Below are positions 7,978 through 14,178 of a stretch of 19,247 bases of DNA, one piece after another. The translations under genes were made by a program, and so were the position numbers. The stretch is taken from contig CAKRRS010000051.1 in NCBI GenBank assembly GCA_934394665.1, positions 1-19,247 on the forward strand. Direction: 5' to 3'. The notes under the pieces were generated by a model that worked only from the letters and a program-made list of their open reading frames with translations, was not told the DNA's origin and made no database searches. The stretch comes from an uncultured Acetatifactor sp. Lineage in GTDB: Bacteria > Bacillota > Clostridia > Lachnospirales > Lachnospiraceae. Within the stretch, counting starts at the first letter, position 1, and every line of letters begins with the position of its first letter.

Positions 7978-8904
7978 TTATTCTGCCTTCTTGCCTGCGG
8001 CTGCCTTAAAAGTCTCTGCCACGCTGGCGATTCCCTGTAACTCAGCAGGGAGCAGGATTGTGGTCGCCTGACCGTCTGCAACCTTCTCAAAAGCTTCCAG
8101 GCTCTTCAGCTTCAACACTGCGGCATCGGCGCCTGCTTCTTTCAGCATCTTGATACCGTCGGCGTTTGCCTGCTGTACCTTGAGGATTGCTTCCGCTTCA
8201 CCTTCTGCCTCACGGATCATCTTCTCCTTCTCGGCTTCTGCGCGGAGAATGGCTGCCTGTTTGTCAGCTTCCGCACGTAAAATTGCGGATTCCTTGGCAC
8301 CTTCTGCCTCCAGGATCTTCGCCTTCTTCTCACCTTCCGCACGGGTTACGGCTTCACGTCTCTCACGCTCTGCCTTCATCTGTTTCTCCATGGCGTTCTG
8401 GATCTCTGCGGGAGGGATGATGTTCTTCAGTTCAACACGGTTGACCTTGATACCCCAGGGATCGGTGGCGATATCCAGTGCGGCACGCATCTTGGTATTG
8501 ATGGTCTCACGGGATGTCAGCGTCTGGTCCAGTTCCAGATCACCGATGATATTACGAAGGGTGGTGGCTGTCAGGTTCTCGATTGCCATCATGGGATTCT
8601 CTACACCGTAGGTGAACAGCTTAGGATCTGTGATCTGGTAGAATACTACCGTATCGATTCTCATGGTTACGTTATCTTTGGTGATTACGGGCTGGGGCGG
8701 AAAATCCGCTACCTGCTCTTTTAAATTGACTTTTCTCGCAACGCGGTCGATGAACGGGATCTTAAGATTGAATCCTACATTCCAGGTCGCCTGATAAGCA
8801 CCCAGACGTTCAATGACGTATGCCTGTGCCTGGGGAACGATCTTGATACAAGATACAAAGATCCACAGGATCAGAACCACTATAACTACTAATATTACTC
8901 CCAT
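7978..8904 (-). CDS. SPFH/band 7 (stomatin-like, QmcA/paraslipin type) membrane protein
   Basis: SPFH proteins form large oligomeric scaffolds in membrane microdomains. The 308-residue product has one N-terminal membrane helix (residues about 3-20, VILVVIVVLILWIFVSC) and then the SPFH/band 7 domain to about residue 175 (AYVIERLGAYQATWNVG, PPQPVITKDNVTM, RNIIGDLELDQTLTSRETIN). A long Ala/Glu-rich coiled coil at about 175-245 follows, with repeated phrases AEGEKKAKILEAEGAKE, ILRAEADKQA and ILRAEAEKEK. The ATG is preceded by AAGGAGG at close spacing. It follows nfeD after 175 bp and ends at a strong terminator. The pairing with NfeD is a conserved feature of this family; the client process in this organism is unknown. 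Confidence 0.93.
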   Translation of the reverse strand: MGVILVVIVVLILWIFVSCIKIVPQAQAYVIERLGAYQATWNVGFNLKIPFIDRVARKVNLKEQVADFPPQPVITKDNVTMRIDTVVFYQITDPKLFTYGVENPMMAIENLTATTLRNIIGDLELDQTLTSRETINTKMRAALDIATDPWGIKVNRVELKNIIPPAEIQNAMEKQMKAERERREAVTRAEGEKKAKILEAEGAKESAILRAEADKQAAILRAEAEKEKMIREAEGEAEAILKVQQANADGIKMLKEAGADAAVLKLKSLEAFEKVADGQATTILLPAELQGIASVAETFKAAAGKKAE

Positions 8905-9079
8905 TTTTCCTCCTTCTGCACACCTTTGTGTGCTGCGCCGTTTTGTACGTTCGCACTGCGTTTTCTGCGCATCTCATTACTATTCTTTGCTCTGCACTGT
9001 CTTTCGCCGTGTCTGCACATTCACGCACGCTTACCCTCATGTATTGCGTCTTTCTGCTCACTGCGCATTTTACATGATT
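8905..9079 (-). other. Low-complexity spacer with a hairpin next to the SPFH ribosome binding site
   Basis: The 175 bp between nfeD and the SPFH gene are unusually poor in pyrimidines on the transcribed strand and repeat short GCAG-containing words (GCGCAG, GAGCAG, GTGCAG, ACGCAG) many times. Near its end GCACAC and GTGTGC pair across AAAG (8933-8918), four nt before the AAGGAGG that serves the SPFH start. The six-frame reading through it has no family resemblance, so I treat it as non-coding. It may keep the mRNA open for ribosomes or uncouple the two genes; both are guesses. Confidence 0.5.
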
Positions 9080-9559
9080 TTAATTTTGCGACTCCGGTAC
9101 TTCTTCCGTGACTTTCGACATCTGCGGATCTACCTTCACGATCAGCTTCACTCCGCTGACTGCTACGATATCCACCACGGTTCCTGGCTGAAGATTTAAT
9201 CCCTCTTCTTCCGTCCTGGCGCTCCATTCCTGGCCGCCTACCGTTACCTGTCCGATGCCTTGCAGGTTGTCGATTTCACTGATGACGATTGCCTGTCTGC
9301 CGATCATGCTTTCCACATTTGTTTTGACGCGGTCTTTGTTGAAATATTTGACTGCGACAGGTCTGGTGAAAAACAACAACAGCAGAGACACTGCAAAGAA
9401 CAACAGGATCTGCAGCCAGATCGGTGCCTGCAATGCAGCTGCAATCACAGCCACAATCGCGCCTCCGGCAAACCAGATGGATGTAAGACCCAGTGTTGCG
9501 ACCTCCACTCCGATTGATACGATCAGTACCACAAGCCACAAGGTTACCATTTCACTCAT
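9080..9559 (-). CDS. NfeD-family membrane protein, short form
   Basis: NfeD proteins accompany SPFH proteins and are thought to help assemble or stabilise their membrane scaffolds. This 159-residue short form lacks the ClpP-like protease domain. Hydrophobic helices occupy about residues 5-24, 26-45 and 48-66 (VTLWLVVLIVSIGVEVATLG, WFAGGAIVAVIAAAL, WLQILLFFAVSLLLLFFTRP). A soluble OB-fold domain follows at about 82-145 (IGRQAIVISEIDNLQGIGQV, GTVVDIVAVSGVKLIVK). The ATG is preceded by AAAGGAGTG. It lies directly upstream of the SPFH gene and presumably is co-transcribed with it. Family assignment is firm; cellular role is inferred from the family. Confidence 0.93.
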   Translation of the reverse strand: MSEMVTLWLVVLIVSIGVEVATLGLTSIWFAGGAIVAVIAAALQAPIWLQILLFFAVSLLLLFFTRPVAVKYFNKDRVKTNVESMIGRQAIVISEIDNLQGIGQVTVGGQEWSARTEEEGLNLQPGTVVDIVAVSGVKLIVKVDPQMSKVTEEVPESQN

Positions 9560-9612
9560 GTAATCACTCCTTTGGTTTTGTAGTTGTTTCCAGTGTACTA
9601 CAAATCACGTCT

Positions 9613-9634
9613 TGCGGCAACCAATATTACCGCA
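9613..9634 (-). other. Hairpin in the nfeD leader
   Basis: On the minus strand TGCGGTAA (9634-9627) pairs with TTGCCGCA (9620-9613) over a 6-nt loop, giving 8 bp with one G-U pair that exists only in this orientation. It sits about 54 nt before the nfeD ATG. No U-run follows, so it is more likely a leader stem than a terminator. Confidence 0.45.
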
Positions 9635-9669
9635 CGATATGACACGCTATTGTGCCTGCAGGCGTTGTT

Positions 9670-9712
9670 ACTAAAAAAAGATTTTATCGCATCGTCAAAT
9701 CCGGTATTTCAA
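9670..9712 (-). promoter_or_regulatory. Candidate promoter(s) of nfeD-SPFH, partly inside the tandem repeat
   Basis: Two overlapping readings are possible. TTGACG (9698-9693) with TTTAGT (9675-9670) has a 17-nt spacer. TTGAAA (9712-9707), which belongs to the last repeat unit, has an 18-nt spacer to GATAAA (9688-9683), and TGC precedes that -10 as in extended -10 promoters. Neither is a perfect match and I cannot choose between them from sequence. Confidence 0.45.
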
Positions 9713-9760
9713 TATTTTAGTATTTCAGTATTTCAATATTTCAGTATTTCGATATTTGAA
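9705..9760. repeat. Seven tandem 8-bp repeats (consensus TATTTCAR)
   Basis: Seven consecutive octamers fill exactly 56 bp: TATTTCAA, TATTTTAG, TATTTCAG, TATTTCAA, TATTTCAG, TATTTCGA and TATTTGAA. On the minus strand the units read as TTGAAATA or CTGAAATA, so each presents a -35-like hexamer. They lie 146-201 bp upstream of the nfeD start, in the 356-bp region between the cell-wall hydrolase and nfeD. The unit length and near-identity point to slipped-strand expansion. Confidence 0.85.
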
Positions 9761-9840
9761 ACATGATTGATAGATTATAGTCTTGATCATTCATACTTGA
9801 TTGTCCATATTAGAAACAACTGATTCATATAACTTATAAC

Positions 9841-9892
9841 AAAACGGAATACCCATCTATGTGCTTCTGCACCCAGAAAAGTATTCCGCTTT
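9841..9892 (-). terminator. Terminator of the cell-wall hydrolase gene
   Basis: Arms 9892-9881 and 9852-9841 form 12 bp in minus-strand RNA (one position is G-U there and A-C in the other orientation), ending in TTTT. The loop of 28 nt holds a small inner hairpin, GTGC-AGAA-GCAC. It begins about 24 bp after the stop codon. The large loop and short U-run make it less ideal than the one at 7877-7916. Confidence 0.7.
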
Positions 9893-9915
9893 ACGATATC
9901 ATTTTCTGTTCTGTC

Positions 9916-10995
9916 TTAGTAGAACACGTGATTACCGATCACCAGTCCGTCACGTCCGTTGTTGCGTCTGAAGTGTGTCAGATCTCCTACGTTGGATACA
10001 CCGGAGATGGCTTCTTCAGCTGCCTTAATACAGCTTGCGTTGATCTTGCCGGATTCGTATACCGTGTTTACCTTACCGTTTAATGCGGGGGTAAACTGTC
10101 CGGAAGCATAGATAACACCGTGAATACTGCTCGGATATGCGCCGCTGCGCACACGGTTCATAACGACGGAAGCTACTGCCAGCTGGCCTTCATAGCTCTC
10201 GCAGCCTGCTTCACACTGTACCAGTGCAGCCAGCAGCTGTGTGGTGTCAGCATCGGTCGTGTATTCACCATAATTCACATGGCGTTTCGCCTCACGTTCT
10301 GCCGCTTCTCTTGCTTTGATCTCTTCCAGTGTCTCACCGGTATCGATCTGGAAATCCAATGTCACATACTCCGCAGACACATAACCATCTGCTCCCTCGT
10401 AGTCAATACAGACCCATTCGGGATTGCTGCTGTCTACAACATCAACAATATCTCCCTTCGGGAGAAGTCCCAGCACTCCTGCGTCCTGATCTGCTTCCGT
10501 TCTGACACGGAGTGTCTCGGTATCGATCTGGGCGATCATTCGTCCCACATCGTTTGCCAGTGCTTTGGCATCGTCACCGAACAAAAGGTATTCATCCTTT
10601 GCCCAGCCGATCAGCGTACCGGACTGAAGTTTTGTCCAACCATCCTTACGCTCTAATATCGTGCCTCCACAGTCCTTGTAAAGCTTGCCGACCTTGGAAG
10701 CATCTTCGCCGGCTTCACTTCTTACATTCACGGCATCTCTTACATTTGCCATGACCAGTCCGGAACTGACTTCTTCCTCGGAAGGGAAAGTCAGGTTCAG
10801 TGCCTTGACCGTAGCATTGATCACTTCGGCACTGTTTTTGGATCCGGGATCCAGAATGGATGCGATTCCTCCATTCAGATCATTCACATAATTTTTCGTA
10901 TTGCCCGCCTGCGCGGTCATGCTCATCTGCATGCTCAGGAATAGAGAACAGAGCAGTCCGACACACATAACGAGCATTCTTCTGCTTTTTGTCAT
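9916..10995 (-). CDS. Secreted cell-wall hydrolase: two SH3 domains and a SleB-like hydrolase domain
   Basis: This is probably an exported peptidoglycan hydrolase. From the chosen ATG the product has 359 residues: a signal peptide (MTKSRR, hydrophobic core LVMCVGLLCSLFL, cleavage near TAQA-G at about 30), two bacterial SH3 domains at about 80-138 (VRDAVNVRSEAGEDASKVG) and 152-214 (TLRVRTEADQDAGVLG), a charged helical linker (222-240) and a SleB-like Hydrolase_2 domain at 250-359 (LLAALVQCEAGCESYEGQ, ASVVMNRVRS). E262 in CEAG is the likely catalytic glutamate. Starts at GTG 11016 (AGGAA 8 nt upstream) and GTG 11076 are also in frame; all keep the signal peptide. The SleB-like domain does not by itself show a germination role; a vegetative or general wall-remodelling role is equally possible. 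Confidence 0.9.
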   Translation of the reverse strand: MTKSRRMLVMCVGLLCSLFLSMQMSMTAQAGNTKNYVNDLNGGIASILDPGSKNSAEVINATVKALNLTFPSEEEVSSGLVMANVRDAVNVRSEAGEDASKVGKLYKDCGGTILERKDGWTKLQSGTLIGWAKDEYLLFGDDAKALANDVGRMIAQIDTETLRVRTEADQDAGVLGLLPKGDIVDVVDSSNPEWVCIDYEGADGYVSAEYVTLDFQIDTGETLEEIKAREAAEREAKRHVNYGEYTTDADTTQLLAALVQCEAGCESYEGQLAVASVVMNRVRSGAYPSSIHGVIYASGQFTPALNGKVNTVYESGKINASCIKAAEEAISGVSNVGDLTHFRRNNGRDGLVIGNHVFY

Positions 10996-11214
10996 CTTGA
11001 TACACGCCTTTCCCACAGATAGATTTCCTGACGGATTCGTATGTCTGCGGTTTTCACCAGTGAATAGTATATTCACTGCTGTAACTATTCAGAACTGCAT
11101 TGACCGTAAAACCTGGGGAATGCATTCCTTCCTATACCGCTGTATTTTGCGATTTTAGAACGATTATGATTCGGAATAGTTACAATTTGTTACAAAAGTA
11201 TTAAAATTGTTACG
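10996..11214 (-). promoter_or_regulatory. Structured leader of the hydrolase gene, candidate cis-regulatory RNA
   Basis: About 220 nt lie between the predicted transcript start and the chosen ATG. Seen pairings: a perfect 9-bp hairpin CAGTGAATA-TAC-TATTCACTG (11078-11058); an 11-bp long-range match between 11184-11174 and 11090-11080; GGTTTT (11113-11108) with AAAACC (11054-11049); and GCGGT (11140-11136) with ACCGC (11051-11047). The last two share bases and exclude each other. A 12-bp palindrome GGAATGCATTCC lies at 11128-11117. Riboswitches for c-di-AMP often precede such hydrolases, but I could not trace that core convincingly. Confidence 0.5.
11179..11194 (-). promoter_or_regulatory. WalR/PhoP-like direct repeat near the hydrolase transcript start
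   Basis: TGTAAC (11194-11189) and TGTAAC (11184-11179) are separated by 4 nt, and a third GTAAC lies at 11213-11209. The WalR box of Firmicutes is a pair of TGTWAH hexamers separated by 5 nt and is found at peptidoglycan hydrolase genes. Here the half-sites match but the spacing is one base short. The position just downstream of the start would suit a repressor. Confidence 0.35.
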
Positions 11215-11220
11215 CAGAAT

Positions 11221-11249
11221 ATCATAGCAGATGACATTTTTTTTGTCAA
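11221..11249 (-). promoter_or_regulatory. Strong sigma-A-type promoter of the cell-wall hydrolase gene
   Basis: On the minus strand -35 TTGACA (11249-11244) is a perfect match; after a 17-nt spacer comes TATGAT (11226-11221), 5 of 6, with TGC just before it as an extended -10. An A-rich stretch with a repeated AAAACAGGC word lies upstream of the -35. Start expected near 11214. Confidence 0.85.
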
Positions 11250-11326
11250 GTTTTGGCACTTTTACGCCTGTTTTTGCCTGTTTTTTCCCGGTTCACGCAG
11301 GGATTTTCTCCTCGCATATTGCCCTT

Positions 11327-12124
11327 TTACATATTTTGGGACTTCTCAATGCAGGCCTCCATAGCATCCATGACAGCAGCCCGCATGCCCCTTTCTTCCA
11401 ATACCTTGACGGCCTGAATGGTGGTTCCGCCCGGAGAGCATACCATGTCCTTTAATTCTCCGGGATGTTTGCCGGTCTCAAGTACCATCTTGGCACTGCC
11501 CAGTACCGATTGTGCTGCAAATTCATAGGCCTGTTTCCTCGGCATTCCCGCTGCCACTGCCTCATCCGCCATGGCTTCAATGAACATAAATACATACGCC
11601 GGAGAGCTGCCGCTGACACCGACGACCACATCCATCAGCCGTTCCGGCACCACGCTGGCAATGCCGAAGGAACGAAGCAGAGAAAGCACAATTTCAAGGT
11701 CCTCTTCCGTTACATTTTCCCTGGTGCATACTCCGGTGCAGCCTTCCAGTACCAGTGCAGGCGTGTTGGGCATACAGCGGATCAGCTTCAGTTCCGGTCT
11801 GCCAAAAGCTTCCTTCAGATAATCCAGCGTTCTTCCGGCAGCAATGCTGACAACCAGGGTCTCCGGACGCACTTGCTCGCGGATCTCGGCGATCACCTCC
11901 GGGAAAAATAGAGGTTTCACGGCAAGGAACAAAACATCCGCCGCCTCTGCGACTTTTGTATTGTCCGTCGTTGTCGTAATATCGAATTTTCCTTTTACTT
12001 TTTCTGCGGTGGCTTCTGTCCTGGCGGAACCGATGATGTCACCGGGTGCGGCGATCTCTTTTTGCAGCATGCCGCCGATCATCGCCGTTGCCATATTTCC
12101 CAGTCCGATAAATCCAATCTTCAT
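11327..12124 (-). CDS. proC: Pyrroline-5-carboxylate reductase
   Basis: ProC reduces pyrroline-5-carboxylate to proline with NAD(P)H, the last step of proline synthesis. The 265-residue length is typical. The N-terminal Rossmann motif is IGFIGLGNMATAMIGG (residues 3-18). VVSIAAG and IRCMPNTPA follow in the dinucleotide-binding domain, and the C-terminal dimerisation domain has GVSGSSPAYVFMFIEAMADE and CSPGGTTIQAVKVLEE. The start at 12124 is favoured because GGAGGAG lies 7 nt upstream and MKIGFIG is the usual beginning; an upstream in-frame extension to 12196 has no support. It follows the TrmH-family gene by 77 bp. No clear terminator is seen before the next promoter. Confidence 0.95.
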   Translation of the reverse strand: MKIGFIGLGNMATAMIGGMLQKEIAAPGDIIGSARTEATAEKVKGKFDITTTTDNTKVAEAADVLFLAVKPLFFPEVIAEIREQVRPETLVVSIAAGRTLDYLKEAFGRPELKLIRCMPNTPALVLEGCTGVCTRENVTEEDLEIVLSLLRSFGIASVVPERLMDVVVGVSGSSPAYVFMFIEAMADEAVAAGMPRKQAYEFAAQSVLGSAKMVLETGKHPGELKDMVCSPGGTTIQAVKVLEERGMRAAVMDAMEACIEKSQNM

Positions 12125-12201
12125 AGCGCTTCTCCTCCTGTGCTGTGTTGCTGATATCATACAATTGATTTGTCTTACGCTCCATTCCCAAAGCATTTTT
12201 A

Positions 12202-13008
12202 CTACTTCGTGCTGCGCTGCCTGTGTGCTTCGTACATCAATAATGCCGCAGCGATGGAAGCATTCAGGGACTCTACCTTTCCCTCCATGGGAATCTTGAG
12301 ATATTGTCCCGCCTGATCGGAAATTTCACGGGACAATCCGTTTCCTTCATTCCCGATCAGGAAGGCCGTAGGCTCGCGGAAAGAAAAGGAATCGTAATAT
12401 TTTTCCCCTTTCAGATGCGCCGCATAGGTATGGATCCCTTTTTCATGCATCTGTGTCAGTACCGGTGAAAGTTCCGGCACATAGACAAAGGGTACCCGGA
12501 ATATAGATCCCATCGTCGCCCGGATTGTCTTGGGATTGAAAATATCCACCGTCTGATTGTTCATGATCACACCGGTGATTCCGGCGCCTTCTCCGGTTCG
12601 AATCATGGTCCCCAGATTGCCGGGATCCTGCAGATTCTCCAGAATTAAAAACAACGGACCCGGCTGTTTCAGCAGTTGTTCCAGTTCATACGAAGGCTGT
12701 TCCAATACGGTCAGAATCCCCTGTGGAGTCTGCGTATCCGCCATTTTTGCAAATACTTCGGGGGACACGGTCTCGTATCCGGTCTGCTGCAATTTTTCCC
12801 AGAATCCGGCATCTCCGTTTTTCGCATTCTGCTTTATCTTCTGCTCCAGTTCTTCCGTGAGATAGACTTCGCGCACACTTTTTACCGGTGCTTCTTCACA
12901 CATTCTGACACCTTCTGCCAGAAATACGTGATCCTTGCGGCGTTCCTTTGCCTTGGTCTGCCACTGCACCACCTGTTTTACTTTTGCGTTATTGTTACTT
13001 GTAATCAT
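12202..13008 (-). CDS. TrmH/SpoU-family RNA 2'-O-methyltransferase
   Basis: SpoU-family (SPOUT) enzymes transfer a methyl group from S-adenosylmethionine to ribose 2'-OH of rRNA or tRNA. The 268-residue protein has an N-terminal substrate-binding domain (about 1-105, KRRKDHVFLAEG-like region KERRKDHVFLAEGVRM) and the knotted catalytic domain with motif 1 NLQDPGNLGTMIRT (125-138), motif 2 FNPKTIRATMGSIFRVP (157-173) and motif 3 IGNEGNGLSRE (218-228) with SLNASIAAALLMYE (247-260). The ATG has a weak GGTGG ahead of it. The substrate cannot be told from sequence: RlmB-like and TsnR-like relatives are both possible. It precedes proC by 77 bp. Confidence 0.93.
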   Translation of the reverse strand: MITSNNNAKVKQVVQWQTKAKERRKDHVFLAEGVRMCEEAPVKSVREVYLTEELEQKIKQNAKNGDAGFWEKLQQTGYETVSPEVFAKMADTQTPQGILTVLEQPSYELEQLLKQPGPLFLILENLQDPGNLGTMIRTGEGAGITGVIMNNQTVDIFNPKTIRATMGSIFRVPFVYVPELSPVLTQMHEKGIHTYAAHLKGEKYYDSFSFREPTAFLIGNEGNGLSREISDQAGQYLKIPMEGKVESLNASIAAALLMYEAHRQRSTK

Positions 13009-13035
13009 CTGTTTCCACCATGTATTCTATAATAT

Positions 13036-13061
13036 TATTTCGCCTGCAAGCAGCCGAAATA
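13036..13061 (-). other. Hairpin in the leader of the TrmH-family gene
   Basis: TATTTCG (13036-13042) pairs with CGAAATA (13055-13061), with an inner CTG/CAG stem separated by a C-C mismatch. It lies about 28 nt upstream of the start codon. No U-run follows on the minus strand. A role in mRNA stability or translation is possible but unproven. Confidence 0.4.
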
Positions 13062-13089
13062 TGTTTCCTATGGGTGAGCTTATTATAAC

Positions 13090-13125
13090 ACAAAGGCGCT
13101 TCCACGCAATGGGAAACGCCTTTGT
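13090..13125 (-). terminator. Hairpin ending the dnaE-pfkA transcript
   Basis: Arms 13125-13112 and 13103-13090 make a 14-bp stem with an 8-nt loop. One position is a G-U pair in minus-strand RNA and a C-A mismatch in plus-strand RNA, so the minus orientation pairs better. The tail on the minus strand, GTGTTATAATAAG, is only moderately U-rich, whereas a T-run (TTTGTTTT) flanks the plus-strand side. It starts about 24 bp after the pfkA stop, so it likely acts at least partly as the terminator. Confidence 0.6.
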
Positions 13126-13148
13126 TTTCATTTGTATATTGTCACTCT

Positions 13149-14123
13149 TTAGATGGACAGCAGATGAGATACCTCGAACTGGTACTCGTTAATGCCCTTC
13201 TCCATCTGCAATGCATCCTCGATATCGAAATCGATGAATTCGCCGTGCTGGTAACCTACGACACGGTTGGTCTTGCCTTCCAGCATGATATCTACTGCAT
13301 AAGCACCCATGATAGATGCATAGTAACGATCCTTCGCAGTAGGGCTGCCACCACGCTGCATGTAACCTAAGATGGTTGCACGGGTCTCAATACCGGTAGC
13401 TGCCTCGATACGACGAGCCATGGAAGTAGAATGTCCGATACCCTCTGCATTGATGATGATATGATGGGTCTTACCATGCTTACGGTTGGTAATGATATTA
13501 TTGATAATATTCTGTTCGTTATAGTCGTATTTTTCAGGAAGCAGGATATCTTCCGCACCGTTGGCAATACCGCACCACAGAGCGATATATCCGGCATTTC
13601 TTCCCATTACCTCGATGATACTGCATCTCTCATGAGAGGAAGAGGTATCCTTAACTTTATCAATTGCCTGCATTGCAGTATTTACTGCGGTATCGAAACC
13701 GATGGTATACTCGGTACATGCGATATCCAGGTCAATCGTTCCGGGAAGACCGATCGTGTTGATACCCAGTCTGGACAGAGCCTGCGCACCGCGGTAAGAA
13801 CCGTCACCACCGATGACAACGATACCGTCGATACCGTGCTTTTTACAGATCTCAGCACCCTTTTTCTGGCCTTCTGCCTCTTTGAACTCGAGACAACGAG
13901 CAGTTCCTAAGATGGTACCGCCGCGCTGGATGATATCGGATACGTCTTTAGCTTCCATATCTATGATCTCTTCATTCAAAAGACCCTGATAACCTTTTTT
14001 GATTCCTTTCACCTTCAGTCCTCTTGCAATGGCTGTACGAACCACTGCACGAATGGCAGCGTTCATTCCCGGTGCATCACCGCCGCTGGTCAATACGCCG
14101 ATCGTCTTAATCTCTTTTGCCAT
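13149..14123 (-). CDS. pfkA: ATP-dependent 6-phosphofructokinase
   Basis: PfkA phosphorylates fructose 6-phosphate in the committed step of glycolysis. The 324-residue length equals the bacterial ATP-PFK family. Seen: GVLTSGGDAPGMNAAIR at the N-terminus, GGDGS (105-109) with Gly at the position that marks ATP over pyrophosphate use, PGTID (127-131), IEVMGRNAGYIAL and the LGYMQRGGSP run. D131 is the expected catalytic base. Residue 132 is Leu (codon CTG) where the family signature TIDND has Asn. The ATG has AGGAGGT about 8 nt upstream. It follows dnaE by 55 bp, an order common in Firmicutes, and is presumably co-transcribed. Function is secure despite the substitution. Confidence 0.95.
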   Translation of the reverse strand: MAKEIKTIGVLTSGGDAPGMNAAIRAVVRTAIARGLKVKGIKKGYQGLLNEEIIDMEAKDVSDIIQRGGTILGTARCLEFKEAEGQKKGAEICKKHGIDGIVVIGGDGSYRGAQALSRLGINTIGLPGTIDLDIACTEYTIGFDTAVNTAMQAIDKVKDTSSSHERCSIIEVMGRNAGYIALWCGIANGAEDILLPEKYDYNEQNIINNIITNRKHGKTHHIIINAEGIGHSTSMARRIEAATGIETRATILGYMQRGGSPTAKDRYYASIMGAYAVDIMLEGKTNRVVGYQHGEFIDFDIEDALQMEKGINEYQFEVSHLLSI

Positions 14124-14178
14124 GACTGTTACCTCCTAAGTAAACGAACGAATAGTTTTCTCTTCTCGATTTCCTATT

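Noticed and set aside
8810..9061. Minus-strand open frame across the nfeD-SPFH spacer
   Set aside because: It overlaps the SPFH start in another frame, has a composition set by the repeated GCAG words, and lacks a ribosome binding site.
10996..11214. Definite c-di-AMP (ydaO) riboswitch
   Set aside because: Gene context fits and the ends show slight resemblance, but the conserved central motifs could not be traced, so I kept it as an unclassified leader.
12125..12196. Longer proC starting at 12196
   Set aside because: The extension has no ribosome binding site, whereas GGAGGAG precedes the ATG at 12124, giving the usual MKIGFIG start.
13149..14123. Pyrophosphate-dependent phosphofructokinase
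   Set aside because: Both diagnostic positions carry Gly (GGDGS and PGTID), which marks the ATP-dependent type; only the neighbouring Asn is changed.
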